Positions 30,417 to 41,056 of a stretch of DNA of 64,000 nt are shown in pieces. The notes below the pieces were generated by a model. It was not told the origin of the DNA, ran no database searches, and worked only from the letters and a program-made list of their open reading frames with translations. Origin of the DNA: Candidatus Gastranaerophilales bacterium (GTDB lineage Bacteria > Cyanobacteriota > Vampirovibrionia > Gastranaerophilales > Gastranaerophilaceae); NCBI GenBank assembly GCA_944323615.1, contig CALUTG010000001.1, positions 1-64,000 on the forward strand. Direction: 5' to 3'. How positions within the stretch are numbered: the stretch's first letter is position 1; every line of letters starts with the position of its first letter. The translations under genes and the position numbers were made by a program.

Positions 30417-33400
30417 ATGACGATTTCATTCAGCGGATTAGCATCAGGTTTAGATACATCATCTTGGGTTGAATCGCTTGTAGCATTGAAGCAGGCGAAG
30501 GTCACCGAGCTTGAAGACGAAAAAGATTTAATTACAACGACCCGTGAGGCAGTTGCTAATATTAAATCATTTTTTACGTCGTTTCGTTCTGTTTTGGAAA
30601 AGGTTACGGATGCTAAGTTTAATATAGGCTCTATGGATATCTTTGCGCAGAACCTCGCTACATCATCCGATGTGGATATCTTATCTGCTATTGCTACTGC
30701 AGATGCAAAAGAAGCTACTTATGATATAGAAGTAGATAATCTTGCTACTGCGACACAGGCTATAAGTGGTTATAAATATACTACAACAATTGTTTCCACA
30801 ACGACTGCGACAATTGATTCAAAATTAGGAAATCTTGGTGTTAAGGCCGGCAATATAGGAATTGATATTAATGGTATCCAGCAGAATCTGTATATAAGTG
30901 AGAATGATACTATTAAGACATTTATTAATAAATTAAGTGAATTAGGGGTTAGTGCAAGTTTTAATAATGATACTGGAGTTTTTAATATAAATATTGGAAT
31001 TGACGATATTAATGATATTGATAATACTGGTATAATTCAAGCCTTGCATCTTGAAGGCGTAAATGAAGGATATCAGAGCGGAAAACTTCAAATCACCGAT
31101 ACTGAAACGACTTATGAAGCAGCAAATGAACAAACTCTAATGTCTGATTTAGGGGTAAAAGCTGGCACGGTGACAATAGAGGCAAATGATGCTATTTATA
31201 ACGTAAAAATAGATAATACAACAACAATTGGTAAATTTATTCAGGATTTACTGAATAAAAATATTAATGCCTCCATAGATGAAAATGGTGTATTTAAGAT
31301 TGAAGATGCCGTGATAACAAATGACGGTACAACAGACTTGATTGATACTTTTGGTCTTACACAAGATGCCAGCAAAAACACACAGCAGAGCGGAGATTTA
31401 GTATACAATACAGTTGTTACGCAGGTTACTGAAGCTACACTTGATACATTGCTTACTGATATATCTGATGAAAAGCTTACAAACGGTGCAACCGTTATTG
31501 TCAAGAATTCTAATAATGAAACATCCGTAATAACTTTAAATTCAACCAGTACGCTTGGAGATTTGTTTGACGGATTCAAGGCAGCAGGATTAAATGCTGC
31601 AATTAATGACGATGGAACCGTTATTATATCTGGCGGCGAAATAACCGGCGGTACATATGATGTTGCTTCGGCATTTGGCTTGGTTTCAAACCCTCTTACA
31701 GGAAATGTTATAGGAGATTCGTTGAAGGAGACCATAACCCATAAAGTTGTTGCAACCGAGGATACAAATCTTATTGCGGATTTAGGGGTAAAAGCCGGTA
31801 CTGTAACAGTAGAAGCAAATGATACGACATATACGATAAAAGTAGATGACACGACAACCCTCGGGTCATTTATAGAAGATTTGCAAGATAATAATATTAC
31901 GGCATCACTGGATGAAAACGGTGTATTCAAGATTGAAAATGCTGTAATAACGAATGATGGTACAACGGACTTAATAGATGCTCTAGGAATGACCGAGGAT
32001 GTTAGTACAAATATACAGCAGAGCGGTGATTTAACATATGATACGGTTGTTACGCAGGTAACAGAAGCGACATTGGACAGCCTTCTCAAGGACTTGTCAG
32101 ATGAAAGTATTACAAACGGCTCAACTGTTGTTGTTAAGAATTCTAATAATGAAACATCCACAATAACTTTAAATTCAACCAGTACACTTGGAGATTTGTT
32201 TGATGGATTTAAAGCTGCAGGCATGAATGCTTCTTTAAGTGATAATGGAACAGTAACCATATCCGGCGGGGCGATTGTAGGCGGATCTTATGATGTAACA
32301 GCTGCATTCGGATTAACTTCAGGAATTTTATCAGGAAATGTTATAGGTGATTCTTTGCAAGAGACCATAACCCATAAAGTTGTTGCAACCGAGGATACAA
32401 ATCTTGTTGCGGATTTGGGAGTAAAAGCGGGTACTGTAACAGTAGAGGCGAATGACACAACTTATACAATAAAAATAGATAATACAACAACCCTCGGGAC
32501 GTTCATAAAAGACTTGCAGGGTAAAAATATTACTGCATCATTGGATGATAATGGTGTATTCAAGATTGAAAATGCTGTAATAACAAATGACGGTACAACG
32601 GACTTAATAGATGCCCTTGGAATGACAGAGGATGTTAGTACAAATATACAGCAGAGTGGTGATTTAACTTATGATACGGTAGTTACCCAGATAACTGAGG
32701 CTACCCTTGACAGCCTGCTCAAGAATTTATCTGATGAAAGTATTTCAAATGGTTCAACAGTTATTGTTAAGAACTCCAATAATGAAACTTCTACAATAAA
32801 ATTAACGGCAACCAGTACGCTTGGAGATTTGTTTGACGGCTTTAAAGCTGCAGGCATGAATGCATTTTTAAACGATAATGGGACAGTAACTATATCCGGC
32901 GGGGTAATTGTCGGCGGATCTTATGATGTAACAGCTGCATTTGGATTAACTTCAGGTATTTTGTCAGGAAATGTTATAGGTGACAGTTTGCAGGAAACTA
33001 TTACTAATGAAATGGTTGCGACTATTGACACCCGTCTTGTAGAAGACTTTGGAGTAAAAGCAGGTTATTTCAAGGTTACTAATAGTAATGGGGATGTGTA
33101 TTATGAAAAAATATACAGTGGTATGACTATCGGGGATCTGATTAACGATTACAGGTCAATGGGAATAACTGCAAATCTTGATACTAGTACCGGTGTTTTA
33201 ACTGTATATGGCGGAACATTTGATGAATTAACAGATACGGAAGTTCAAAATCTTGTTAGTCAGGGTAAAATCTCAGAAAGCAATCAAAGCCTTAGAAAGG
33301 GTACAGATTTATTAACTAAATTATATGGTTCAGATCTTTCAGATAATATGTCTGCTGACTCTGCCTATTCCAAGTCTGATGCATTAAAATATCAAATATC

Positions 33401-36400
33401 TGAAACTGTTAAAGCATCTGGAACTTCTACACTTGGCTCCTTAGGACTTTCTGGAAGCAATAAGGCTGTTGTATTTTCTGTATACAATGCCGGCACAGTT
33501 ACTGTTACGGTTTCTTCAACAACAACAATAGACAGCTTTGTTAGTGCATTGAAAAATAAAGGTGTTCAGGCATCGTTTGATTCAGCAACATCAAGACTTA
33601 TGATCACTGATGCTACTCTTACGTCATCTTCTTCATCTAATGCTAATAAAGAAATTAATGATATATTCGGATTTACATCAGAATTAACCGGCGCATACGC
33701 ATCATCAAATCCTGTATATGGTATGCAGACAATAATAGAAGCTGTTACAACAGGAACTACGCTTGAAGACCTTGGAATAAAGAGCAAGCAGATACTTACT
33801 CTTACTGTTGACGGTACTGTATCTACAAAAACGTTTAATACAACAGATACACTCGGGACTGTCATTAGCTGGGTAAATTCAACTACAGATGCTACTGCAA
33901 AATTAGAGAATGGTGTTTTCAGTGTTTCTGGCGGGATAATAAGTAATAGTACATTTGAAAATGCTTTAGGTTTATCGGATTCATCATCAAGTGTAACCGG
34001 TGTAGCTTTAATTGCACCGACAACAAAGCTCATTGCTGCAACGGAAAGCTCTACTCTTGGAGATATTGTTAAGGCTCTGGGAAATGAGAAAGATATTGTT
34101 ATTGCGGGTTATACATTGAGTTCTGCCAGCTTTAGTTTGACATTCCAAGAGGACACAACTGTTAGTTCCTTTATTTCAACTCTGAAAGGTAAAGGTATAA
34201 CCGCTTCTTTTGCATCCGGGAAACTTTCAATTACGGGTGATATTGAGTTGAGCGGGTCTCTGGTAGATGCATTGGGCTTAAAAGCTAAATATAAAACAAT
34301 ATCTTCTTCGACCAGTTATGCAAATTTGACGGACAAAGTCTCCGAATGGATATCTCCTGATAATTATCAGATTACTTTTAAATCATCTAGAACAGGGGAT
34401 ACTCTTTCTGCAACGACCCTTTCTTCAGATACAACATTTGCAGATCTTGTATCTATTTTTAGTGCAGAGGGTATTGATGTGACACTGGATCAAGGACAGT
34501 TAACATTTGATAATTTAACCGGTGTTTATGCTGAAGGCGCTGTTATGGAAGCTCTTGGTGTACAAACTCTGAGTAAGGCTGCTACAATTGCAGAGAAGGT
34601 TACTTCTACTACAATAATGTATAGAACTGTTGTGGCTACTAAATCGACAACTTTGTCTGATCTGGGAATCACCAAGGTTGATAATTCCTCACTTGAAATT
34701 CGGTACACTCCTAATGTAGCTTCATATTTACCATTGGCAACTAAAGGGATAACTACCTCCTCTACATTAGGTGATCTGTTTGATGTATTAGAAGAATACG
34801 GCTTTGAAGGTTCTATCTCCGGTGGAAAGATAATCATAAAAAATACAGAATATAATAATGCTTATCTAGAAGGATCTCTTTTTAATTCTCTTAACTTCTC
34901 AGCCTATACAAAACAAGTTGTAAGTAATCCGATGGGTATGTATTCTAATAGTGTGGTAAGGGAGATTCTTAAGCCGGGTGCTACTCTTCCATCAACACCA
35001 TCTAGACCGAGCTATTCTCCGGCATCAGCCAGTTTCTCCTCAGGTAATCAGTCGGCAAATACTACAATAAGTACAAATCCTACAATTCCGGGTATTGGTG
35101 GCGGCGGAACAACACTCCCGGGAGGAGGAACTGTAACTATTGTTCCTCCTGTAAATACTATTCCTGGTGGTGGAACAACTCCAGGTGGTGGCTCTGTCGT
35201 CACTTTGGGGTCTACTGCAACAGCCAGTTCAACGGTGGCAGATCTGGGCTTAGATTCTATTACTGTCAATATTCAAAGCACGGGAATAATTAATGCTTTT
35301 TCTAAAATAACTCTTGCAGCCGATGATACACTCGGGGATCTTGCTGATAAACTGGCAAATTATGATATTTCATTTACAATAAAAGATGGTATTATTGAGA
35401 TGTGGGAGCTTGGTTCTCATCGTCTTGTTGGATTTGATGCGGCCTCTACGGAAGCTTTACATCTGGTTGCTATAGGGGCGGCTGTGCCTAAGACGATATA
35501 CTCCACATCAACAAGTGCTTCAGCAACTTTAGTCCGTAAATATACGGAGGATGATGTCATAATTGCGAGCACTTCAGCTTCCGCTATGGGATTTGTCTTA
35601 GAAAATTCTATAACCGGTGAGAGAGTTATTATAAATCAAGATAGTGGCGATACTCTGGGTGATATAATTGACAAATTAAATGAGTATGGCATGGGTGCAT
35701 CATATAGCAACGGCTATTTAACCATTAATAATGATTCGGATTATTATATAGCAGAAGTCGCGGAAAAATTAGCTAATATTTTAAAAATTCCAACGTCAGG
35801 TCTGTCCACCACCGGAGAGATTTCTTATATGTCACAACCGACAAAAACTTTATCAAAAACAAATTCTGGATATGAAGAAATATCAGGCTATGAAAGTTCA
35901 TCACTCGTAACATATGCAGATGGTCCTATCACCAGAAATACAAAGCTATCAGAACTGGGTATTAATAATAGTATAATTAGTGTACCTGAAGGCCAGAACC
36001 TCTCCCGAACCCTGAATATTACTTCTGATTTTACAATCGGTGAATTCCTTGATTTATTAAGCAGCAACGGTTTTACTACAAGTTTGGATTCTAACGGTGT
36101 AATATCAATTTCTTCTAATTCCGGTTCGGTACTTAATACTGTATCAGGTAATTTGTTGGATAAGCTGGGTCTTACTGATTGGAATATCGGCAGCCAGACA
36201 GGAACTGCCATAATGCAGACAATATTTTCAACAACAACAGTTTCAATGTCAACAGCTCTATCAGAGCTCGTTGATTCATCAGGTAAAAATCTTGGAATAA
36301 CTTCCGGACAAATCTATGTTTATACTAATGGCAAGTCTACTCCTGATTTAATAGAAATTAACAGCAATGATACATTGCAGTCATTAGCCAGCACTTTGGC

Positions 36401-39400
36401 TGCGTATGGGATCTCTCTTACTATAGGATCAGGCGGTAAGCTTAATTTGAGCGGAAATACAGGAAGCTACCTCTCAACCAGCGGCCTCTCCAGCAGTGCA
36501 GCTTCTAATATTTTGACTAAAATAGGTGCTACTTCCTGGAACTATAGATATGATATGTCTTCTGTTTCTATGACAGAAGAAGGGGCCTCACAGGTTGCTA
36601 TAACGGCAGATACCAAGTTGCTCGATTTGCGTAATTCAAGCGGTAATTCTCTGGGAATTACGGCAGGCAGTTTTTATATTTATGAAAACGGGGTTAGAAT
36701 TTCTGAAACTATCACTGCCGATACTACCGTTGGAGATTTCCTTTCAATGTTAAATTCACACGGTATTACTGCATCTTTGGGTGCTGACGGTTCTATTTCT
36801 CTAAGCGGTAAGAATAATTCATATATTGATTCTCAATCAGGTGGCAGCAATATTGTTGATAAATTATTCCCTGATTGGAAATATGTTAATACATATGTTT
36901 CTGACAGTATAAGGTATAAAGACGAAGTAGTACAAAATATTACAAGTGATACTAGACTAGCAGATATTAATGGTATTACTTATCAAGCAGGCTTTATAAC
37001 TGTTAATAATAATGGTGTTAAAACAAATGTTTCTCTCTCTGCTGATGAAACAATCGGCTCTTTGATTAATAAGCTTAATTCCTATGGATTTAGTGCAAGT
37101 CTGGATCCTAATGGAAGTTTGAATATCAGGGCTAATGGCAACCTTACTCTGGAAAATTATACAGGCTCAGGGCCTGCTTCAAATGCATTGTCTGCACTCG
37201 GTATAGCTCCGTCAGAGTGGGTATTCTCAAATATCTATGATAGTGAGAACTTGGATAAAGTTGAAACCTCTACTGTAGAAACAGCCGTAACCCGTGATAC
37301 TAAGCTTTCAGAGCTTGGCATAACTGCCGGAGAATACTATATTTATAATAATGGAACAAGGCATACTGCGATGGTATCATCAGATGATACAGTAGAAACA
37401 TTTATGCAAACTCTGCAGCAGTTTGGTATTCAGGCAAGCTTAAATATTGAAGGCGGTAAATCAACTCTGACAATTGTCGGCAGCGGAAATTCTTATGTGG
37501 CAAAATCAAATTCAGTATCAAGCGCATCAAACATTGTTGATGTATTACTCCCTTACTTAGAAAATAATAATAAATATACATCAGAAGGTTTGATAACAGA
37601 GGAAGAAACTTCGGAATTTATAACCGGAGATACTAGACTAGCAGATATTAATGGTATTAATTACCAAGCCGGATTTATAACTATTAACAATAATGGTGTT
37701 AAAACAAATGTTTCTCTCTCCGCAGAAGAAACAATTGATTCCTTTATAAATAAATTGAATTCTTATGGGTTTAGCGCAAGCATAGATCCTAACGGAAGCT
37801 TGAATATCAGGGCTAACAGTAACCTTACTCTTGAAAATTATACTGGCTCCGGGCCTGCTTCAAATGCATTGTCTGCACTCGGTATAGCTCCGTCAGAGTG
37901 GGTATTCTCAAATATCTATGATAGTGTGGATTTGGATAAAGTTGAAACCTCAACTGTAAAAACCGCTGTCACACGTGATACTAAGCTTTCAGAACTTGGT
38001 GTGACCTCAGGTGAATACTATATTTACAACAATGGTGTAAGATATACTGCGATGGTATCATCAGATGATACGGTCGAAACATTTATGCAAACTCTACAGC
38101 AGTTTGGTATTCAGGCAAGCTTAAATATTGAAGGCGGTAAATCAACTCTGACAATTGTTGGTAACGGAAATTCTTATGTGGCAAAATCAAATTCAGTATC
38201 AAGCGCATCAAACATTGTTGATGTATTACTCCCTTACTTAGAAAATAATAATAAATATACATCAGAAGGTTTGATAACAGAGGAAGAAACTTCGGAATTT
38301 ATAACCGGAGATACTAGACTAGCAGATATTAATGGTATTACTTATCAAGCAGGCTTTATAACTGTTAATAATAATGGTGTTAAAACAAATGTTTCTCTCT
38401 CCGCAGATGAGACAATAGATTCATTTATAAATAAATTGAGTTCATATGGCTTTAAGGCAAGCCTTGATCAAACAGGCAGTCTGGTTATCAGAGCAGAGGG
38501 TGCTCTTACTCTGGAAAATTACACAGGCTCCGGAACTGCTTCAAATGCATTGGAAGAACTTGGCATTGATCCTTCAGAATGGGTAATTTCAAATACATAT
38601 GATAGTGAGGATCTTGATATTGTTGAAATTTCTACAGTGGAAGCAGCCGTCACACGTGATACTAAGCTTTCAGAACTTGGTATAACTGCCGGTGAATACT
38701 ATATCTACAACAATGGTGTTAAATATACAGCTATGATCTCTTCCGATGATACAATTGATTCATTTATTCAAACACTTCAACAGTTTGGTATTCAGGCAAG
38801 TTTAAATATTGAAGATGATAAGTCAACACTGTCAATTATAGGGAATGGAAATTCATACGTAGCCAGATCAAACTCTGTAGCGAATGCATCTAATATTGTG
38901 GATATATTGTTCCCAGGCGGTATGGAGTCGACTTATAATTACAGCGGCTCTCTTACAAAAACTATTACAACAACTACAACAGAACTTATCAATAGAGATA
39001 CTTTGCTTAGCGACCTTGACAAGCCTTGGGGAAATTCAACTCTTAAATCAGAAGGAAAACTTGTCTTTAATGTTAACGATGAAGTTAGAAGTATTGAAAT
39101 TACATCTGACGAAACAGTAGGATCTCTTATTGATAAATTGAGCGGTATTGGTATTGCTGCTTCGGTATCAAACGGTGTATTTACTATACAAAGCGGATTT
39201 GATGAAATAAGTATAAATACGATTTCATCTACGTCTAATCTGATAACAAACCTTGAATTAACTTTCCATGACGATTTAGGCGGTTACGCAGCAAGTTCCG
39301 ACACGGTTATGCAGACTACTACAACCTATGAAGAAAGAACCTTGTCAATTTCAAACTATGCGGATGATTCTACCAAGTTAAGTATGATGAATATATCCTC

Positions 39401-40730
39401 CGGTTCTTTAACAATGTACAAAAATGGGCAAAAGGCAACAATTCAGATAGATTCAGAAGAAACTTTTGCAGAGTTTAGAGCCCGTGTAGCTTCGGCACTT
39501 CAAGGGGTTGATGTTAAAATTGAAGACGGTATTTTGAAATTTACAGCAACGGACGGTGCAGATCTTCAAATAGGTGCTACAACAGATACAAGCAATATTA
39601 CAGCTGTAACCGGACTTATAAAAAATGAAGACGGCTCAATTACCAGTGCAAGAGAATTGTATAAGGTTAATGGTACTTCTCGGATTATGGATTCAGGCTT
39701 ATTCAGGCTCGGTGATGTTACGGAAGGTACTTTTACTATTGGTGATGCTGTATTTACAATTGATAGCAATACTACAATTAACAGTTTGATTTCACAAATT
39801 AATTCAAGTGAAGATTCAAATGCAAATGCTTATTGGGATAGTATTGATGGTGAACTCGTTCTAACTTCACGTGCAACAGGCTCATCTCTTATTAATATTG
39901 AAGCAGGTACAAGTAATTTTACGGATATAATGGGGTATACAGTTACCGAAACAGCTGCAGACGGTTCTACCGTAAAAAGACTTATGGTTAATAATCAAAC
40001 CCTCGGGGCTAATGCAAGCTTTACTATAAACGGTACAAGACATACTTCTGCATCTAATACCATCTCAAGCGATATCTCAAGAATTGAAGGTGTTACTATT
40101 AATCTTAAAAAGATTACAGAGGAAGGTCCTGTTACTCTTACAATTGAAAAAGACAAAGAAGCTGTCGCTGATGCTATTCAAGAAGTAGTAGATGCTTATA
40201 ATGAGTTGTTGACAAATGTTAATGATGCAATTTCTATAGAAGGTGATTTGCATGGCGAAACAACTCTTAAACTCATAAGAACCCAGTTAAGAAGTTTAAT
40301 GACAAGTTCTTTATCCGGCAATGGCACATATAGAAATCTTGATGCTATAGGAATAACTTCAGAAGCTGCAAGCGGAACTAATATTTCTACAGAAAATGTT
40401 GATATGCTTTATTTTGACAGGGAAAAATTCATTGAAGCTTATGGTGAACATCCTGAAGAGCTGAAATCTTTCCTTGTCGGAACTGAAGAAAATCCGGGCG
40501 TCCTTTCCAAGGTTGAAGAACTCATTGAGTCAACATTAGCCTCTGTGACAGGTTATTTTGACTCTACGGATTCTTCTTTTGCATCCCAAATTCAGCGTAT
40601 TGATGAAAAAATATCAAGACAAACCAGAGCGGTTGAACGTTATAGAACTAGATTAGAAGCTAAGTTCCAATCTATGGACTTATTGATTGCCAATATGCAG
40701 AATCAATATAGCTCGTTCCTTAGCTTCTAA
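30417..40730 (+). CDS. fliD: Giant flagellar hook-associated protein 2 (filament cap), 3437 aa
   Basis: FliD caps the flagellar filament and helps flagellin fold at its tip. The N-terminal FliD domain is clear (ISFSGLASGLDTSSWVESL, residues 3-21, to about 110). The C-terminal FliD domain spans about 3130-3437 (SRIEGVTINLKK; VVDAYNELLTNVNDAI; final coiled coil). Usual FliD proteins have 400-900 residues. Here the middle is made of 27 units by eye of 85-115 residues, each with a T(L/I)GxxIxxLxxxGIxAS core, like expanded flagellin-hook IN motifs. Two blocks are recent tandem copies (633 bp and 681 bp periods). A Pro/Gly-rich linker lies near 1520-1600. No signal peptide, as expected for the flagellar export route. 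AGGATA stands before the ATG. No other flagellar gene is in the window; an adhesin derived from FliD is an alternative. Confidence 0.85.
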   Translation: MTISFSGLASGLDTSSWVESLVALKQAKVTELEDEKDLITTTREAVANIKSFFTSFRSVLEKVTDAKFNIGSMDIFAQNLATSSDVDILSAIATADAKEATYDIEVDNLATATQAISGYKYTTTIVSTTTATIDSKLGNLGVKAGNIGIDINGIQQNLYISENDTIKTFINKLSELGVSASFNNDTGVFNINIGIDDINDIDNTGIIQALHLEGVNEGYQSGKLQITDTETTYEAANEQTLMSDLGVKAGTVTIEANDAIYNVKIDNTTTIGKFIQDLLNKNINASIDENGVFKIEDAVITNDGTTDLIDTFGLTQDASKNTQQSGDLVYNTVVTQVTEATLDTLLTDISDEKLTNGATVIVKNSNNETSVITLNSTSTLGDLFDGFKAAGLNAAINDDGTVIISGGEITGGTYDVASAFGLVSNPLTGNVIGDSLKETITHKVVATEDTNLIADLGVKAGTVTVEANDTTYTIKVDDTTTLGSFIEDLQDNNITASLDENGVFKIENAVITNDGTTDLIDALGMTEDVSTNIQQSGDLTYDTVVTQVTEATLDSLLKDLSDESITNGSTVVVKNSNNETSTITLNSTSTLGDLFDGFKAAGMNASLSDNGTVTISGGAIVGGSYDVTAAFGLTSGILSGNVIGDSLQETITHKVVATEDTNLVADLGVKAGTVTVEANDTTYTIKIDNTTTLGTFIKDLQGKNITASLDDNGVFKIENAVITNDGTTDLIDALGMTEDVSTNIQQSGDLTYDTVVTQITEATLDSLLKNLSDESISNGSTVIVKNSNNETSTIKLTATSTLGDLFDGFKAAGMNAFLNDNGTVTISGGVIVGGSYDVTAAFGLTSGILSGNVIGDSLQETITNEMVATIDTRLVEDFGVKAGYFKVTNSNGDVYYEKIYSGMTIGDLINDYRSMGITANLDTSTGVLTVYGGTFDELTDTEVQNLVSQGKISESNQSLRKGTDLLTKLYGSDLSDNMSADSAYSKSDALKYQISETVKASGTSTLGSLGLSGSNKAVVFSVYNAGTVTVTVSSTTTIDSFVSALKNKGVQASFDSATSRLMITDATLTSSSSSNANKEINDIFGFTSELTGAYASSNPVYGMQTIIEAVTTGTTLEDLGIKSKQILTLTVDGTVSTKTFNTTDTLGTVISWVNSTTDATAKLENGVFSVSGGIISNSTFENALGLSDSSSSVTGVALIAPTTKLIAATESSTLGDIVKALGNEKDIVIAGYTLSSASFSLTFQEDTTVSSFISTLKGKGITASFASGKLSITGDIELSGSLVDALGLKAKYKTISSSTSYANLTDKVSEWISPDNYQITFKSSRTGDTLSATTLSSDTTFADLVSIFSAEGIDVTLDQGQLTFDNLTGVYAEGAVMEALGVQTLSKAATIAEKVTSTTIMYRTVVATKSTTLSDLGITKVDNSSLEIRYTPNVASYLPLATKGITTSSTLGDLFDVLEEYGFEGSISGGKIIIKNTEYNNAYLEGSLFNSLNFSAYTKQVVSNPMGMYSNSVVREILKPGATLPSTPSRPSYSPASASFSSGNQSANTTISTNPTIPGIGGGGTTLPGGGTVTIVPPVNTIPGGGTTPGGGSVVTLGSTATASSTVADLGLDSITVNIQSTGIINAFSKITLAADDTLGDLADKLANYDISFTIKDGIIEMWELGSHRLVGFDAASTEALHLVAIGAAVPKTIYSTSTSASATLVRKYTEDDVIIASTSASAMGFVLENSITGERVIINQDSGDTLGDIIDKLNEYGMGASYSNGYLTINNDSDYYIAEVAEKLANILKIPTSGLSTTGEISYMSQPTKTLSKTNSGYEEISGYESSSLVTYADGPITRNTKLSELGINNSIISVPEGQNLSRTLNITSDFTIGEFLDLLSSNGFTTSLDSNGVISISSNSGSVLNTVSGNLLDKLGLTDWNIGSQTGTAIMQTIFSTTTVSMSTALSELVDSSGKNLGITSGQIYVYTNGKSTPDLIEINSNDTLQSLASTLAAYGISLTIGSGGKLNLSGNTGSYLSTSGLSSSAASNILTKIGATSWNYRYDMSSVSMTEEGASQVAITADTKLLDLRNSSGNSLGITAGSFYIYENGVRISETITADTTVGDFLSMLNSHGITASLGADGSISLSGKNNSYIDSQSGGSNIVDKLFPDWKYVNTYVSDSIRYKDEVVQNITSDTRLADINGITYQAGFITVNNNGVKTNVSLSADETIGSLINKLNSYGFSASLDPNGSLNIRANGNLTLENYTGSGPASNALSALGIAPSEWVFSNIYDSENLDKVETSTVETAVTRDTKLSELGITAGEYYIYNNGTRHTAMVSSDDTVETFMQTLQQFGIQASLNIEGGKSTLTIVGSGNSYVAKSNSVSSASNIVDVLLPYLENNNKYTSEGLITEEETSEFITGDTRLADINGINYQAGFITINNNGVKTNVSLSAEETIDSFINKLNSYGFSASIDPNGSLNIRANSNLTLENYTGSGPASNALSALGIAPSEWVFSNIYDSVDLDKVETSTVKTAVTRDTKLSELGVTSGEYYIYNNGVRYTAMVSSDDTVETFMQTLQQFGIQASLNIEGGKSTLTIVGNGNSYVAKSNSVSSASNIVDVLLPYLENNNKYTSEGLITEEETSEFITGDTRLADINGITYQAGFITVNNNGVKTNVSLSADETIDSFINKLSSYGFKASLDQTGSLVIRAEGALTLENYTGSGTASNALEELGIDPSEWVISNTYDSEDLDIVEISTVEAAVTRDTKLSELGITAGEYYIYNNGVKYTAMISSDDTIDSFIQTLQQFGIQASLNIEDDKSTLSIIGNGNSYVARSNSVANASNIVDILFPGGMESTYNYSGSLTKTITTTTTELINRDTLLSDLDKPWGNSTLKSEGKLVFNVNDEVRSIEITSDETVGSLIDKLSGIGIAASVSNGVFTIQSGFDEISINTISSTSNLITNLELTFHDDLGGYAASSDTVMQTTTTYEERTLSISNYADDSTKLSMMNISSGSLTMYKNGQKATIQIDSEETFAEFRARVASALQGVDVKIEDGILKFTATDGADLQIGATTDTSNITAVTGLIKNEDGSITSARELYKVNGTSRIMDSGLFRLGDVTEGTFTIGDAVFTIDSNTTINSLISQINSSEDSNANAYWDSIDGELVLTSRATGSSLINIEAGTSNFTDIMGYTVTETAADGSTVKRLMVNNQTLGANASFTINGTRHTSASNTISSDISRIEGVTINLKKITEEGPVTLTIEKDKEAVADAIQEVVDAYNELLTNVNDAISIEGDLHGETTLKLIRTQLRSLMTSSLSGNGTYRNLDAIGITSEAASGTNISTENVDMLYFDREKFIEAYGEHPEELKSFLVGTEENPGVLSKVEELIESTLASVTGYFDSTDSSFASQIQRIDEKISRQTRAVERYRTRLEAKFQSMDLLIANMQNQYSSFLSF
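31146..33044 (+). repeat. Three tandem 633-bp repeats inside fliD
   Basis: The landmark for Asp-Leu-Gly-Val-Lys-Ala-Gly recurs at 31146, 31779, 32412 and, diverged, at 33045, always 633 bp (211 codons) apart. Each unit contains two IN-like domains. The second and third are almost identical at protein level, indicating recent duplication. Confidence 0.9.
36948..38990 (+). repeat. Three tandem 681-bp repeats inside fliD
   Basis: GATACTAGACTAGCAGATAT starts at 36948, 37629 and 38310, exactly 681 bp (227 codons) apart. Units one and two share long identical stretches; the third is more diverged in its second half. Confidence 0.9.
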
Positions 40731-40769
40731 AATCTAATGATTATCTGAGCTATGATTAAGTGATTAGTA

Positions 40770-40786
40770 TCCCCCCTATTGGGGGA
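40770..40786 (+). terminator. Weak hairpin behind fliD
   Basis: TCCCCC/GGGGGA stem with a 5-nt loop, 40 bp after the stop, without a proper T-run. It may end fliD transcription inefficiently. The following 40790-41030 contains only AT-rich DNA and the inverted repeat noted next. Confidence 0.4.
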
Positions 40787-40933
40787 GCAATCCTTATTAA
40801 ACCTTTTCCCCAAGTTGGTAGCAACTATTATGAAACAGAAGCTGTATGGAATAGTATATAAAAAATAGTATGCAGTTATTTTTATAACTGTAATAATTAA
40901 TCTCTTTTATAAAACCTCTAACTATGTCTGGTA

Positions 40934-40955
40934 ATGTGTTTAGTCTTAAACACAT
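40934..40955. promoter_or_regulatory. Perfect 9-bp inverted repeat upstream of rph
   Basis: ATGTGTTTA and TAAACACAT around GTCT, about 100 bp before the rph start. It has the look of an operator or a transcript hairpin; no T-run follows. Confidence 0.4.
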
Positions 40956-41056
40956 GTATATTTTATATATATTTGGTATTTCAGTCAACTGAATTTTTAT
41001 AAAATACGCAACATGGATGAGTCTTTATGTTAAAATATTTTTCAGGAGGAGTTTAT

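Noticed and set aside
31241-32260. Long minus-strand frame (339 codons) within fliD
   Set aside because: Antisense shadow of the repeated fliD domains; low-complexity Val/Ser protein without ribosome-binding site.
40797-40988. 63-codon minus-strand frame behind fliD
   Set aside because: No ribosome-binding site, AT-driven composition (Ile, Tyr, Asn, Phe).
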